Source: Paracoccus aminophilus JCM 7686
GTDB taxonomy: Bacteria; Pseudomonadota; Alphaproteobacteria; Rhodobacterales; Rhodobacteraceae
Length of the DNA: 64,000 nucleotides
Assembly (NCBI RefSeq): GCF_000444995.1
Contig: NC_022043.1
Span: 124,001-188,000, forward strand
Direction: 5' to 3'
This document shows positions 8,674 to 17,113 of the stretch, one piece after another (positions within the stretch are counted from its first letter, which is position 1; every line of letters begins with the position of its first letter). The notes under the pieces were generated by a model. That model ran no database searches and was not told where the DNA came from. It saw only the letters and a list, made by a program, of their open reading frames with translations. The position numbers and the translations under genes were made by a program.

Positions 8674-9362
8674 GGCTGCAGCGCCGCAGGCAAAGCGGCC
8701 TCGCGCTCGGCGGCGACGCGGTAGCCTGCGCCGCGAATGGTCTCGATGAAGGCTGGGCCGAGTTTCGCACGCAGCTTGTGGATATGGACCTCGACCGTGT
8801 TGCTCTCGACCTCCTCCTGCCAGCCGTAAAGGCGGTCCTCGAGCCAGGCTTTCGACAAGACCGCGCCGGGCCGTTCCAGAAGCGCCTGCAGCAAGGTGAA
8901 TTCGCGATGCGAGAAGCTGACCGCGCTGCCATGGATCTCGCCCTGCATCCGCGCGGGATCGAGGGTCAGCCCGTTCCAGCGCAGATGGCTGTCGGCGCGC
9001 CCCTGTCCCCGGCGCAAAATGGCGCGCAGGCGCGCGGCGAGCTCCTCAAGCTCGAAGGGCTTGCCGAGATAATCATCGGCGCCCGCATCGAGCCCGGCCA
9101 CCCGGTCCCCAAGCTGATCGCGCGCGGTCAGGATGAGCACGGGCAGGAGGTTTCCCGCCCCGCGCAGCTCGCGCAGAAGATCCGAGCCCGTGCCATCGGG
9201 CAGCATCAGATCCAGCACCATCGCCTCAAACGGCCCGGCGGCAAGGGCGAGCCGCGCATCTGCGAGCGTCGCCACCGCATCGGGCGAGAACCCGGCCAGC
9301 CGAAGACCGACCGCCAGCCCGTCGCGCAGCATGTCATCATCTTCAACAATCAGGATCCGCAT
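8670..9362 (-). CDS. OmpR-family response regulator, QseB/PmrA-like
   Basis: 230 residues. Receiver domain with acidic pocket EDDD (residues 7-10), phospho-acceptor Asp51 in VLDLMLPDGTG, and Lys101 in LGKPFELEEL. The C-terminal winged helix includes FSHREFTLLQALLERPGAVLSK and VEVHIHKLRAKLG, as in QseB, PmrA and BasR. It precedes the kinase gene in one operon. Between this gene and the divergent DsbA-like gene lies CTTAAG-N5-CTTAAG (9408-9424), the recognition pattern known for QseB/PmrA, which suggests autoregulation and control of the Dsb genes. Confidence 0.93.
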   Translation of the reverse strand: MRILIVEDDDMLRDGLAVGLRLAGFSPDAVATLADARLALAAGPFEAMVLDLMLPDGTGSDLLRELRGAGNLLPVLILTARDQLGDRVAGLDAGADDYLGKPFELEELAARLRAILRRGQGRADSHLRWNGLTLDPARMQGEIHGSAVSFSHREFTLLQALLERPGAVLSKAWLEDRLYGWQEEVESNTVEVHIHKLRAKLGPAFIETIRGAGYRVAAEREAALPAALQP

Positions 9363-9407
9363 GGTCTCTCTTCTTCGTCATCACATCGCGAACCGTTCCA
9401 GAGCCAG

Positions 9408-9424
9408 CTTAAGGGTGGCTTAAG
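9408..9424. promoter_or_regulatory. QseB/PmrA-type box between the response regulator and the DsbA-like gene
   Basis: CTTAA (9408-9412), six bases, CTTAA (9419-9423), followed by G; equivalently two CTTAAG hexamers five bases apart. This is the direct-repeat pattern with 11-bp spacing recognised by QseB and PmrA in enterobacteria. Because CTTAAG is itself palindromic the box can be read in both directions. It is 46 bases upstream of the regulator start and about 95 bases upstream of the DsbA-like start. Confidence 0.65.
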
Positions 9425-9518
9425 GCCGCACTGTCACCAGCCGCGCGCAACACCATGCGCCGGAACACCCGTCCGGTGCCACGGGATCCGAGATCAGAAC
9501 AGAGTGAAGGAGCGAAAA

Positions 9519-10151
9519 ATGACGGTGATGAGCAGACGGGCGCTGATGAAACTGGGGCTGGCGTCAACGGGCGCGCTGACTTTGGGCGCGCGCGCGGGCT
9601 TTGGCCATGAAAACCCGATGCCGGACGCGCTGCGTCAGGCGCTGGAACGCGCGCCCTTCGCCCCGGTTCTGGGCAATCCCGAGGGCGATGTCACCCTGAC
9701 CGAATTCTTTGACTACAACTGCCCGTTCTGCCGGACCTCGGTCCCGGTGATGAAGCGTGTGATCGACGGCGACAAGAAGCTGCGCGTGGTCTTTCGCGAA
9801 TGGCCGATCTTCGGTGAGGGCTCGATCTTCGCCACGAAAGCCTCGCTGGCAACGCTCAAACAGGGGAAATACTGGGCTTTCCATGAGCGGCTGATGGCGA
9901 TCAAGGGCAAGGCCAATGAGCAATCGGTCATGGAGGTGGTGCGCGCGGTCGGTCTGGATGAGACGCGCCTCAAGCGCGACATGGAAAGCGACGAGGTGCT
10001 GGGCCATATCGACCATTCGATGCAGCTCGGCGAGCATCTGGGCCTTGCCGGAACGCCAAGCTTCATCGCCGGGCACGAGGGGCTTTTCGGCAAACAGGAG
10101 TTTTCGGCGATGACCGGGCTGATCGCCAAGGCGCGGACGGATCTTTTGTGA
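9519..10151 (+). CDS. DsbA-family periplasmic thiol oxidoreductase with Tat-type signal
   Basis: 210 residues from ATG 9519, preceded by AAGGAGCG. The N-terminus SRRALMKLG followed by a hydrophobic run is a twin-arginine signal ending near residue 29. The thioredoxin-fold domain begins at DVTLTEFFDYNCPFC with active-site Cys68-Pro-Phe-Cys71, has the long helical insert of DsbA proteins, and the cis-proline loop GLAGTPSFI near residue 177. It should oxidise or isomerise cysteines in exported proteins. It is divergent from the two-component system and upstream of dsbD, and shares the intergenic CTTAAG box. It resembles the DsbA-like proteins found next to ScsB/DsbD systems. Confidence 0.9.
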   Translation: MTVMSRRALMKLGLASTGALTLGARAGFGHENPMPDALRQALERAPFAPVLGNPEGDVTLTEFFDYNCPFCRTSVPVMKRVIDGDKKLRVVFREWPIFGEGSIFATKASLATLKQGKYWAFHERLMAIKGKANEQSVMEVVRAVGLDETRLKRDMESDEVLGHIDHSMQLGEHLGLAGTPSFIAGHEGLFGKQEFSAMTGLIAKARTDLL

Positions 10152-10205
10152 TCACGCCGGGTCTCGCGCTTTCGTGTTCGCAATGGGGGGCTTGCCGGGG
10201 CGCGG

Positions 10206-10222
10206 CTTAAGCCTCGGTTAAG
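10206..10222 (+). promoter_or_regulatory. Second QseB/PmrA-type box, upstream of dsbD
   Basis: CTTAA (10206-10210), six bases, GTTAA (10217-10221), then G. Spacing is identical to the box at 9408. Only the first base of the second half-site departs from the consensus. It ends 23 bases before the dsbD ATG, which is too close for classical activation from a -35 position unless the message is nearly leaderless, so repression or control of a longer transcript is equally possible. Confidence 0.5.
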
Positions 10223-10244
10223 CCCGGGCCGAGAGAGCGGGGCC

Positions 10245-12056
10245 ATGATGACACATGCGCTTTTCCCTTCCCGCTCTTTCCCCATTCTGGCCGCGATCGT
10301 GGCGCTGGTGCTGGCTTTCTCTGGTGCGCTTGCCGCGCAGGATTTCAGCTTCTCCAGCCAGCGCGGCCAGCCCCTGAAACCCGAAGACGCCTTCCGGATG
10401 GAGCTTCTCGATGCCCGGGACGGTCGCGTCGAAATCGGCTGGCAGATCGCCGAGGGCTATTATCTCTACCGCGACCAGATCCGCGCCGAGACGGCCTCCG
10501 GCGCGGCGCTGACCGTCGAAACCCCGCCCGGCACGCGCAAGGACGATCCGAATTTCGGCTCGGTCGAAGTCTATTTCGAGGATATGACCGCGATCCTGCC
10601 GCAAGCGGGCGGTGAGATCCGGCTGAGCTGGCAGGGCTGTCAAGAGGATGGCATCTGCTATGCGCCGGTCAGCCAGACCCTGTCCTTGCCGGATCTGCCC
10701 GCAGGCACCAGTGCAGCGGCGCCCCCGTCCGAGCAACCCGGCACAGGCTTGCAACTGGCCGAAGACAAGGGCCTGCTCGCAAGCCTCGCAGGCAAGGGCG
10801 GCGCGACGCTGGTCCTGCTGGCCTTTTTCGGCTTTGGCTTGATGCTGGCGCTGACCCCTTGCGTCTTCCCGATGGTGCCGATCCTTGCCGGGATGCTGGC
10901 GCGTCAGGGCGACGCGCTGACGCCCAGGCGCGGCGCGGTGCTGTCGGGGGCCTATGTTCTGGCCATGGCCAGTGCCTTCGCGCTCTTCGGCGCGGTCGCG
11001 GGCTGGTCCGGGCAAAACCTTCAGATGATGCTGCAATCGCCTTGGGCGGTCGGCGGCGTGAGCGCGCTTTTCGTGGCGCTGGCGCTGTCAAGCTTTGGCC
11101 TTTTTGACCTTCAGCTGCCTGCGGGTCTGGCTGCACGGCTGTCGGCGCGGAGCGGACAGCGCGGCTCTGTCGCGGGCGCTTTGGCGCTTGGCTTCACCTC
11201 GGCGCTGATCGTCGGGCCCTGCGTCACCGCCCCGCTTGCCGGAGCCTTCCTATACATCGCCCAGACCGGCGATATCGCTTTGGGGGCGGCTGCGCTCTTC
11301 ATGCTCGGGCTGGGGCAGGGCGCGCCGCTCTTTCTGGCGGGCACGTTTGGGGCCAAGATCCTGCCGAAAGCCGGTCCCTGGATGGAGGCGATGCGGCGCA
11401 TTTTCGGCGTGGTCTTTCTGGGCCTTGCGATCTGGCTGGTCGAGCGGCTGGTGCCGGGGCCGTTGATCCTCGCGCTTTGGGCGATGCTCCTCGCCGGAGT
11501 GGCGGTGTTTCTGGGCGCGCTTGACCGCGCCTCGTCGCCGGTTGGCATGGGCCAGCGCTTGCGCCAGATGTTTGGCGTCATCGCGCTCTTTGCGGCCGGA
11601 CTTTTGGGCTTTGGCGCGGCGCTTGGCGGGGCGGACCCGCTGCGACCGCTGGCGCCTCTGACCGGGGCCGGTCCCGGCGTCGAGCGCATCGCCGGGCCCG
11701 CGTTCGGCACGGTGACGACACCGGATGCGCTGAGCGCGGCACTTGGCGGCGCGCCCCAGCCGAGCCTGATCTATCTCACCGCGGACTGGTGCGTGACCTG
11801 CAAGGGGATCGAGCGCAATGTTCTGCCTGATCCGGTTGTGGCCGAGGCGCTGCGCGGCATGCGGCTCATCAAGGCCGATGTCAGCGACGCCGGGCCGGAG
11901 GGACAGGCGCTGATGCAGATGATCGGCGCGGCGGGACCACCGACGCTGGTCTTTCTCGATGCCAAGGGCCGGGAGGCCCCACAGACGCGGCTGATTGGCA
12001 CGGTGACGGCTGCGGGCATCCGGGCCTCAGCGGATCACGTCAGAGGGCTGAACTGA
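10245..12056 (+). CDS. dsbD: Thiol:disulfide interchange protein DsbD
   Basis: 603 residues. Signal peptide (about 1-31), an N-terminal immunoglobulin-like domain with the reactive pair in WQGCQEDGICYAP, a membrane domain of about eight segments carrying the cysteines of LTPCVFPMVPILAG and VGPCVTAPLAG, and a C-terminal thioredoxin domain with TADWCVTCKG (Cys516, Cys519). It passes electrons from cytoplasmic thioredoxin to periplasmic partners. ATG at 10245 or 10248 are both possible. Its stop overlaps the next start (TGATG), so it is coupled to the TlpA-like protein. Context with a DsbA-like oxidoreductase suggests a complete periplasmic redox relay. Confidence 0.95.
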   Translation: MMTHALFPSRSFPILAAIVALVLAFSGALAAQDFSFSSQRGQPLKPEDAFRMELLDARDGRVEIGWQIAEGYYLYRDQIRAETASGAALTVETPPGTRKDDPNFGSVEVYFEDMTAILPQAGGEIRLSWQGCQEDGICYAPVSQTLSLPDLPAGTSAAAPPSEQPGTGLQLAEDKGLLASLAGKGGATLVLLAFFGFGLMLALTPCVFPMVPILAGMLARQGDALTPRRGAVLSGAYVLAMASAFALFGAVAGWSGQNLQMMLQSPWAVGGVSALFVALALSSFGLFDLQLPAGLAARLSARSGQRGSVAGALALGFTSALIVGPCVTAPLAGAFLYIAQTGDIALGAAALFMLGLGQGAPLFLAGTFGAKILPKAGPWMEAMRRIFGVVFLGLAIWLVERLVPGPLILALWAMLLAGVAVFLGALDRASSPVGMGQRLRQMFGVIALFAAGLLGFGAALGGADPLRPLAPLTGAGPGVERIAGPAFGTVTTPDALSAALGGAPQPSLIYLTADWCVTCKGIERNVLPDPVVAEALRGMRLIKADVSDAGPEGQALMQMIGAAGPPTLVFLDAKGREAPQTRLIGTVTAAGIRASADHVRGLN

Positions 12057-12862
12057 TGGGCGGGCTCTCGCTTGGGCCGTTGACCCTGTCGGCAGAGCGC
12101 GCTCCGGTCGCCGCGGGGCTCATCGCGCTGATGATCGTGACGGCCGTGCTCGCGCGGCGCAGCTCGCCTGCGCTCAGCGCTTGGGCGGGCAGCGCGGTGG
12201 TCGTCGCGGCAATTACGGCGCGGCTCGGTTTCGTGCTGGGCCATGCCGGGGTTTATCTGCAAGATCCGCTCTCGATCCTGGCCTTCTGGCAGAGTGGGTT
12301 CAGCCCGCTCTGGGGCATGGCGGGTTTTGTGCTGGTCACGGCGTGGTCTCTCTGGCGCAATGCCGATCTGGCGCTGCCGGTCGCGGCCAGCACGCTGATC
12401 GCCTTTGCCTGCTGGAGCGTCGTTCATGAGCTGTCGCGCGGCGTCGATCTGGCCCTGCCGGAGGGGCTTCATCTGACCAGTCTCAACGGCGACCCGGTCA
12501 GGCCTGCGGAATGGCGCGGCCGCCCGATGGTCATCAATCTCTGGGCCTCGTGGTGTCCGCCCTGTCGGCGCGAAATGCCGATGATGGCCGAGATTGCCGC
12601 GCAAGAGACCGAGGTCGATCTGCATTTCGTCAATCAAGGCGAGGGCGCGGAAGCCGTGCGCCGCTATCTTGCTCAATCGGGCGCGGTAATCGCGCCGGTG
12701 ATGGATCCGGGCGGCGAGATGATGCGCCATTTCGGGGCCATGGGCCTGCCCGCGACACTGTTCATCGACGCCAATGGCCAGATGCAGGCCGCCCATATGG
12801 GAGAGATCTCCCGGGCGCAACTGCTTGCTGGCATTGAAGATTTGAAGGATGTTCTGCCATGA
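12056..12862 (+). CDS. TlpA-like membrane thioredoxin with truncated Lgt-like N-terminal domain
   Basis: 268 residues. The first ~130 residues are hydrophobic, about four segments; the stretch RLGFVLGHAGVYLQDPL followed by a trimmed FWQSGFSPLWGMAGF matches the middle of prolipoprotein diacylglyceryl transferase (Lgt) but the catalytic remainder of Lgt is missing. The periplasmic C-terminal half is a TlpA/ResA thioredoxin with INLWASWCPPCRREMP (Cys167, Cys170) and cis-proline GLPATLFI. It probably receives electrons from DsbD, whose stop codon overlaps its start. The fusion is the odd point: the membrane part may act only as an anchor or dock. Confidence 0.85.
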   Translation: MGGLSLGPLTLSAERAPVAAGLIALMIVTAVLARRSSPALSAWAGSAVVVAAITARLGFVLGHAGVYLQDPLSILAFWQSGFSPLWGMAGFVLVTAWSLWRNADLALPVAASTLIAFACWSVVHELSRGVDLALPEGLHLTSLNGDPVRPAEWRGRPMVINLWASWCPPCRREMPMMAEIAAQETEVDLHFVNQGEGAEAVRRYLAQSGAVIAPVMDPGGEMMRHFGAMGLPATLFIDANGQMQAAHMGEISRAQLLAGIEDLKDVLP

Positions 12863-13596
12863 CGCCACGCCTGTTTCGCCGAAGCGCGCTGGTCGCGACC
12901 CTGCTTTTGCTGGCGGCCTGCGCCAGCCCGCCGCAACCCGAGCCACCGCCTGCCGCGCCGCAATTGCCGCCCGAGGTCGCGGCCCATTATGCCGGGCTGG
13001 TCGATGCGGGGATCGAGATCCCTGCGGTGCCCGCAAAATATCTCGCCGACCGCAATATCCGGCGCGAGGTCGATTATTGGAGCGATGAAAAGCCCGGAAC
13101 TGTCATCGTCGATCCGTGGCAGCGGTTTCTCTATTACGTCCAACCGGGCAACCGCGCGATCCGCTATGGCGTGGCCGTTGGCGATGAGGGCCGCGCCTTT
13201 GCCGGGACCGCCCATATTCCCTATAGCCGCGACTGGCCAAGCTGGATCCCGACCGAGAATATGATCCGCGAATTCCCCGATGTTTATGGCCCTTTGCGCA
13301 AGGGGATGGAGGGCGGCCTGATGAATCCGCTCGGCGCGCGGGCGCTTTATCTGCACAAGGGCAACCGCGACACCTTCTATCGCATCCATGGCACGACAGA
13401 CATGGCCTCGATCGGCAATGCGACCTCTGCCGGCTGCATCCGCATGTTTCATCAAGATGTGATCGAGCTTGAACGCCTCGTCCGATCGGGCGCGCGGGTC
13501 GTGGTGCTGACGGAAGAGGAAAGCGGCAAGGGCACCGTCAACCCGGCCCATGAGGCGGTGGCGCAGAGCGCGGGGGAGGCCGTCTCGCTGCTGTAA
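12859..13596 (+). CDS. L,D-transpeptidase (YkuD family) lipoprotein
   Basis: 245 residues. Lipoprotein signal with lipobox LLAAC (Cys21), a proline-rich linker, then a YkuD catalytic domain: VIVDPWQRFLYY at its start, RIHGTTDMASIG carrying the conserved His, and SAGCIRM with the nucleophile Cys193. Such enzymes form 3-3 peptide cross-links or attach proteins to peptidoglycan. ATG overlaps the TlpA-like stop (ATGA), so it is fourth in a thiol-redox operon; its catalytic cysteine must be kept reduced, which gives the co-transcription a simple rationale (inference). DsbA/DsbD-type control of L,D-transpeptidases is known in other bacteria. Confidence 0.9.
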   Translation: MTPRLFRRSALVATLLLLAACASPPQPEPPPAAPQLPPEVAAHYAGLVDAGIEIPAVPAKYLADRNIRREVDYWSDEKPGTVIVDPWQRFLYYVQPGNRAIRYGVAVGDEGRAFAGTAHIPYSRDWPSWIPTENMIREFPDVYGPLRKGMEGGLMNPLGARALYLHKGNRDTFYRIHGTTDMASIGNATSAGCIRMFHQDVIELERLVRSGARVVVLTEEESGKGTVNPAHEAVAQSAGEAVSLL

Positions 13597-13725
13597 CCGT
13601 AAGCAAGGCGGTCCGGGCGCTTATGGCTCGGGCCGCATCTCAAGGCCGGCTTTGAAGAGATTCGTGCCTTTGATCGCGCTTGTCCTTAAAAGCCGACGCA
13701 AAACAGGGACCGCAGGTGCTGGGGA

Positions 13726-14130
13726 TCAGCTCCCGCTTTCGGTTGCGACATGGGCCCGTTGGGCAAGGCCGCGCCCCAGCGAGATATTTTCGCCCGCAGT
13801 CTCATGGATGATGATGAGAAGGTCGTCAGGCGAAATCCCCACTGCGTCGACCACCTTTGCATTCAATGCCTTGAGCAGAGCCAGACGCAGCTCTTTCGGT
13901 CGGGAAATGAAAGTCAGCTCCAGCAAGATCAGCTCGTTGGAATAGCTGATGCCGAGAAAGCTTGGCGTGTGAACGAAGCTTCCTTCGGGCATGACATGGA
14001 CCAAGCGGAAATAATCGTCAGCCGGAACATTCAGCGCCTCCTCCAGCGCCGCCTGAACCGCAAGGCCGACTTTCTCGAGACGTTCCACCGTATAGGCGCC
14101 GTGATGAACGTGAATTTTCGCGATGGGCAT
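13726..14130 (-). CDS. Tautomerase family protein
   Basis: 134 residues beginning MPIAKIHVHHG; the residue after the initiator is proline, the catalytic base of the 4-oxalocrotonate tautomerase/MIF superfamily. The length and the central PSFLGISYSNELILLELTFI match longer cis-CaaD/MSAD-type tautomerases. A monocistronic minus-strand gene; no pathway partner is evident on either side. The substrate is unknown. Confidence 0.85.
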   Translation of the reverse strand: MPIAKIHVHHGAYTVERLEKVGLAVQAALEEALNVPADDYFRLVHVMPEGSFVHTPSFLGISYSNELILLELTFISRPKELRLALLKALNAKVVDAVGISPDDLLIIIHETAGENISLGRGLAQRAHVATESGS

Positions 14131-14289
14131 GGCGATTTCCTTCTTGGCCGGTGTGCGAGGATCTAGGGGAGATCGGCCAAAATGGCGAGAGGGCGAGCGG
14201 AAAGAGAGCCCACCCCCTCCAAGGCGAAAAAGGATGTAACCATGATTATGTCATCAAACTACCCAAACGCCCGCTCTGACGTGCGAAGC

Positions 14290-15891
14290 TCAGGCGGCGA
14301 TCGGTTGAGGAAAGGGCCTGATTGGCTCCGCGTCGGGGGTCGCAGCGAGCCCGCGCCAGACCAATCGCTGTCGCCAGGAAGGCGCGTTTTGATCTGGGCG
14401 ATCCACACGGATATGCATCCCCCGGGTTTCGTCCCGCAAAAGCGCGGCCTCCGCGCCGCGCTGCGCCATGAAGCTCATCCCAAGCAGTTCGCGCAATTTC
14501 AGCAAATCTCGCGCGTTTTCTGGAAGAGAGACGCTTGCAAGCGTCGCCCGAAACCCTGAAGCCAGCGCCGCGGTCGCCGCGAGTCCCTGCGCCGTGCGAA
14601 ACCCGTTGCGTGACAGCGGCAGAACCTCGTTTTGCAGCGCCGCCAGAAAGGCTGCCTGCTCAAAACGGCCCGCTCCATCTTCGGGCTGCCACAGTGCGGA
14701 ACCGGGGTCGTTTCCGCCGATCTCGCCCGCATGTTTAGCGGCCGCCGTGCCTGCCCATCGGCCCGAGGACAGTGCCCAGGAAGCATTGACCGAGCCCGCG
14801 CCCGAGGAGGCGCCGACCAGCATCTCACGCGAGGCGGCATCGCCCGCGACCCAGAGACCGGGCACGCCGGTGCCGCAGGCCTCATCAGCGACAAGCACCC
14901 CGCCCGAGCCCCGGACAGAGCCCTCAAGCATGGGCTCGACCTCGAATTTCTGGGTGAAGGGATCAATGCCCAGCCGGTCGAATTGCGTGAAGAGATTGGG
15001 CTGACCTGCACGCAGCACTGGCCAGCGCTCGCGCGGAACCTGCGTGAACTGGCAATAGACCGGACCCTCCGCAAAGCAGGCCGCCGCTGCAATGCCCATC
15101 ACGCCATATTGCGAGGACCAGCCGAGATTGACCTCGCGCCCCGAGGCATCGAAAAAGCTCGATTGCAGCAGATAGCCGTTCTTGTCGACCGATCCGCCGA
15201 CCGGAACGATGCCGTAGTAATTCGAGAACTCCATGCCCGACAGCGCCGCCCCCGCCTCGGCAGCCATCAGGACGGAATCGCCGGTATTGACATGGCCGCC
15301 CAGACAGCCGCTGCGAAAGGCGCAGCCCCCGGCCGCCAGAACGACGGCGCGGGCCGAGATGCGCCAGCGCGCGTCATCGCGCAAAAGCACGCCCTCGGCC
15401 CCGGCAATCGCCCCGCTGGGGGTTCGGCGCAGCGTGAGCGCGGGCGCATGGTCGAGGATGGTCACCCCGGCGCGGTGGATCATGCGCCGCATTTCCTGAA
15501 GATAAACAGGCCCTTGCAGCAGGATCTGGCCGCCCTGCGCGCCGCGGTAGCTGGCGTCTCCGCCATAGCCGCGCGCGCCCGCGAATTCGGGCCAAGTCTG
15601 CCAGGTTTCGGCAAGCACCCGCGCCATCCACTCCCGCTCGCCAAGATCGCAGCCGTCGAGGTTCTTGGCGGCCATGGCGGCCTCGCGGCCTTCGGGGGGC
15701 ACCCACCAATGGCCGATCGTCGCTGCCGCGCCGACGCCCGAGGTGCCGCAATAACCTTTGTCCACAAGGATAACGCGCGCGCCTGCGCGACGTGCTGACA
15801 GCGCGGCCCAGGTCCCGGCGGGACCGCCGCCGATGACCAGCACATCGGTTTCAAGATCAAGCGGTTCGCCCGTAAAGCGCGGCAGGCTCAT
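14290..15891 (-). CDS. FAD-binding flavoprotein, fumarate-reductase/AprA-like
   Basis: 533 residues. N-terminal dinucleotide motif DVLVIGGGPAGTWAALSARRAG (shown in part: GGGPAG, residues 22-27), then a Gly-rich GTSGVGAAATIGHWW loop and the FAD_binding_2 C-terminal motif near LWVAGDAASREMLVGASSGAGS. Catalytic residues of known fumarate or APS reductases were not traced with confidence. ATG at 15891 overlaps the ferredoxin stop, so the two subunits are coupled; the pair resembles AprA/AprB in arrangement. It is the last gene of an operon whose other products form an Ssu/Tau-like importer, so the likely role is oxidation or reduction of the imported solute (inference). Confidence 0.85.
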   Translation of the reverse strand: MSLPRFTGEPLDLETDVLVIGGGPAGTWAALSARRAGARVILVDKGYCGTSGVGAAATIGHWWVPPEGREAAMAAKNLDGCDLGEREWMARVLAETWQTWPEFAGARGYGGDASYRGAQGGQILLQGPVYLQEMRRMIHRAGVTILDHAPALTLRRTPSGAIAGAEGVLLRDDARWRISARAVVLAAGGCAFRSGCLGGHVNTGDSVLMAAEAGAALSGMEFSNYYGIVPVGGSVDKNGYLLQSSFFDASGREVNLGWSSQYGVMGIAAAACFAEGPVYCQFTQVPRERWPVLRAGQPNLFTQFDRLGIDPFTQKFEVEPMLEGSVRGSGGVLVADEACGTGVPGLWVAGDAASREMLVGASSGAGSVNASWALSSGRWAGTAAAKHAGEIGGNDPGSALWQPEDGAGRFEQAAFLAALQNEVLPLSRNGFRTAQGLAATAALASGFRATLASVSLPENARDLLKLRELLGMSFMAQRGAEAALLRDETRGMHIRVDRPDQNAPSWRQRLVWRGLAATPDAEPIRPFPQPIAA

Positions 15892-16310
15892 GGCTGTAAC
15901 TCCGATCCGTTTGCATCCACCCGGCCAAATTGCGCCGCGCGTGGCTGGCCCGGAGGCACCCGGCCCGGTGCTGCCGCTTGCGCCTGCGAGAGCGTCAGCG
16001 CCGCTGCGAAATCGCGCGGCGGTTTGCGGCCTTTGCCCCAGCCCAGCCGGGCGCGATAGCTGCCCATGATCCCCGAGGCGATCAGGGCCGCCTCATCGGG
16101 CAGACGTGCGGGCGGTAGCGGCGCGCGCTCCGCCGCGACAAAGAGCGCATCGGTCGGGCAATGGGCCTCGCAGAGAAAGCAGGTCTGGCAATCTTCTTGC
16201 CGCGCGATCACCGGCAGGCCGTCCTCGGCGCGGTCAAAGACATTCATCGGACAGGCCTTGATGCAGACATCACAGGTCACGCAGCGGGTGGCAGAGACGA
16301 GCTCGATCAT
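15888..16310 (-). CDS. Ferredoxin-type 2x[4Fe-4S] protein
   Basis: 140 residues. Two cluster motifs are complete: Cys10-x2-Cys13-x2-Cys16-x3-Cys20-Pro and Cys41-x2-Cys44-x2-Cys47-x3-Cys51-Pro. After them come ~85 residues without cysteines, longer than a plain ferredoxin and reminiscent of AprB-like tails that clasp the flavoprotein. Overlaps by 4 bases with the ATPase gene upstream and the flavoprotein downstream. It should carry electrons to or from the flavoprotein. Confidence 0.9.
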   Translation of the reverse strand: MIELVSATRCVTCDVCIKACPMNVFDRAEDGLPVIARQEDCQTCFLCEAHCPTDALFVAAERAPLPPARLPDEAALIASGIMGSYRARLGWGKGRKPPRDFAAALTLSQAQAAAPGRVPPGQPRAAQFGRVDANGSELQP

Positions 16311-17110
16311 GCGACAGGCTCCAGCGTGGTAGGCAGGTGCTCAGCAGGCTCTGGCTCGACCGAAAGCCCATGCAGAAGCCGCCCGCGCAAGGCCGAGAAG
16401 GCGGCGGATTCGCGCAGCCTTGGCCGGGGCAGATCGACGGTCACCACCTCATGGATATGGCCGGGGTCGGGCTGCATGACGACGATGCGGTCGGCGAGAT
16501 AGATCGCCTCTTCGATGTCATGGGTGACGATCAGGATCGAGACGCGATGACGCTGCCAGATCTTGAGAAGCTCTTCCTGCAACCTGGCGCGCAACAGGCT
16601 ATCAAGCGCGCCGAAGGGCTCGTCCATCAGCACGATCCGGGTTTCGACGGCGAGCGCGCGTGCAATCGCCGCACGCTGCGCCATGCCGCCCGAAAGCTGA
16701 CGCGGGAAGCTCTCGGCGAAATCGGCCAGCCCGACCAGCGCAATGTAATCGCGGGCGCGACGGCTGCGCTCGGCTGCGGGCAGGCCCAACGGTTCCAACG
16801 CCAGCTCGACATTGCCGCGCACCGTCAGCCAGGGCAGCAGCCGGTGGTCCTGAAAGACCATGGCGCTTTCCTGCCCGGCCCGGGTGATCTCGTGCCCGGC
16901 GATGCGAATGGTGCCGCTGTCGGGCCGCTCGAGCCCCGCGATGGCGCGCAGAAGCGTCGATTTCCCGCAGCCCGACGGGCCGATCAGCGCGACGATCTCA
17001 TGTTCGGCCAGATCGAGGTCGATCTCGTCCAGCGCCCGAAAGCGGCCGGTGTCTAAGGTGAAGCTCTTGCTGACCGCGCGCAGGCGCAAAAGCGGCGAGG
17101 CACTGCTCAT
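16307..17110 (-). CDS. ABC importer ATP-binding protein (SsuB/TauB type)
   Basis: 267 residues with Walker A GPSGCGKST, Q-loop VFQDHRLLPW, signature LSGGMAQR, Walker B RIVLMDEPFGALD and switch His in VTHDIEEA. The Q-loop and downstream helices are those of the nitrate/sulfonate/taurine importer family. It lies 3 bases after the first permease gene and is one ATPase for two different permeases, so the transporter is a heterodimer. Confidence 0.92.
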   Translation of the reverse strand: MSSASPLLRLRAVSKSFTLDTGRFRALDEIDLDLAEHEIVALIGPSGCGKSTLLRAIAGLERPDSGTIRIAGHEITRAGQESAMVFQDHRLLPWLTVRGNVELALEPLGLPAAERSRRARDYIALVGLADFAESFPRQLSGGMAQRAAIARALAVETRIVLMDEPFGALDSLLRARLQEELLKIWQRHRVSILIVTHDIEEAIYLADRIVVMQPDPGHIHEVVTVDLPRPRLRESAAFSALRGRLLHGLSVEPEPAEHLPTTLEPVA

Positions 17111-17113
17111 GGC

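Noticed and set aside
8778..9518. N-terminal extension of the DsbA-like frame across the response-regulator gene
   Set aside because: The Tat signal and AAGGAG site at 9519 fix the start; the upstream part is antisense to the regulator.
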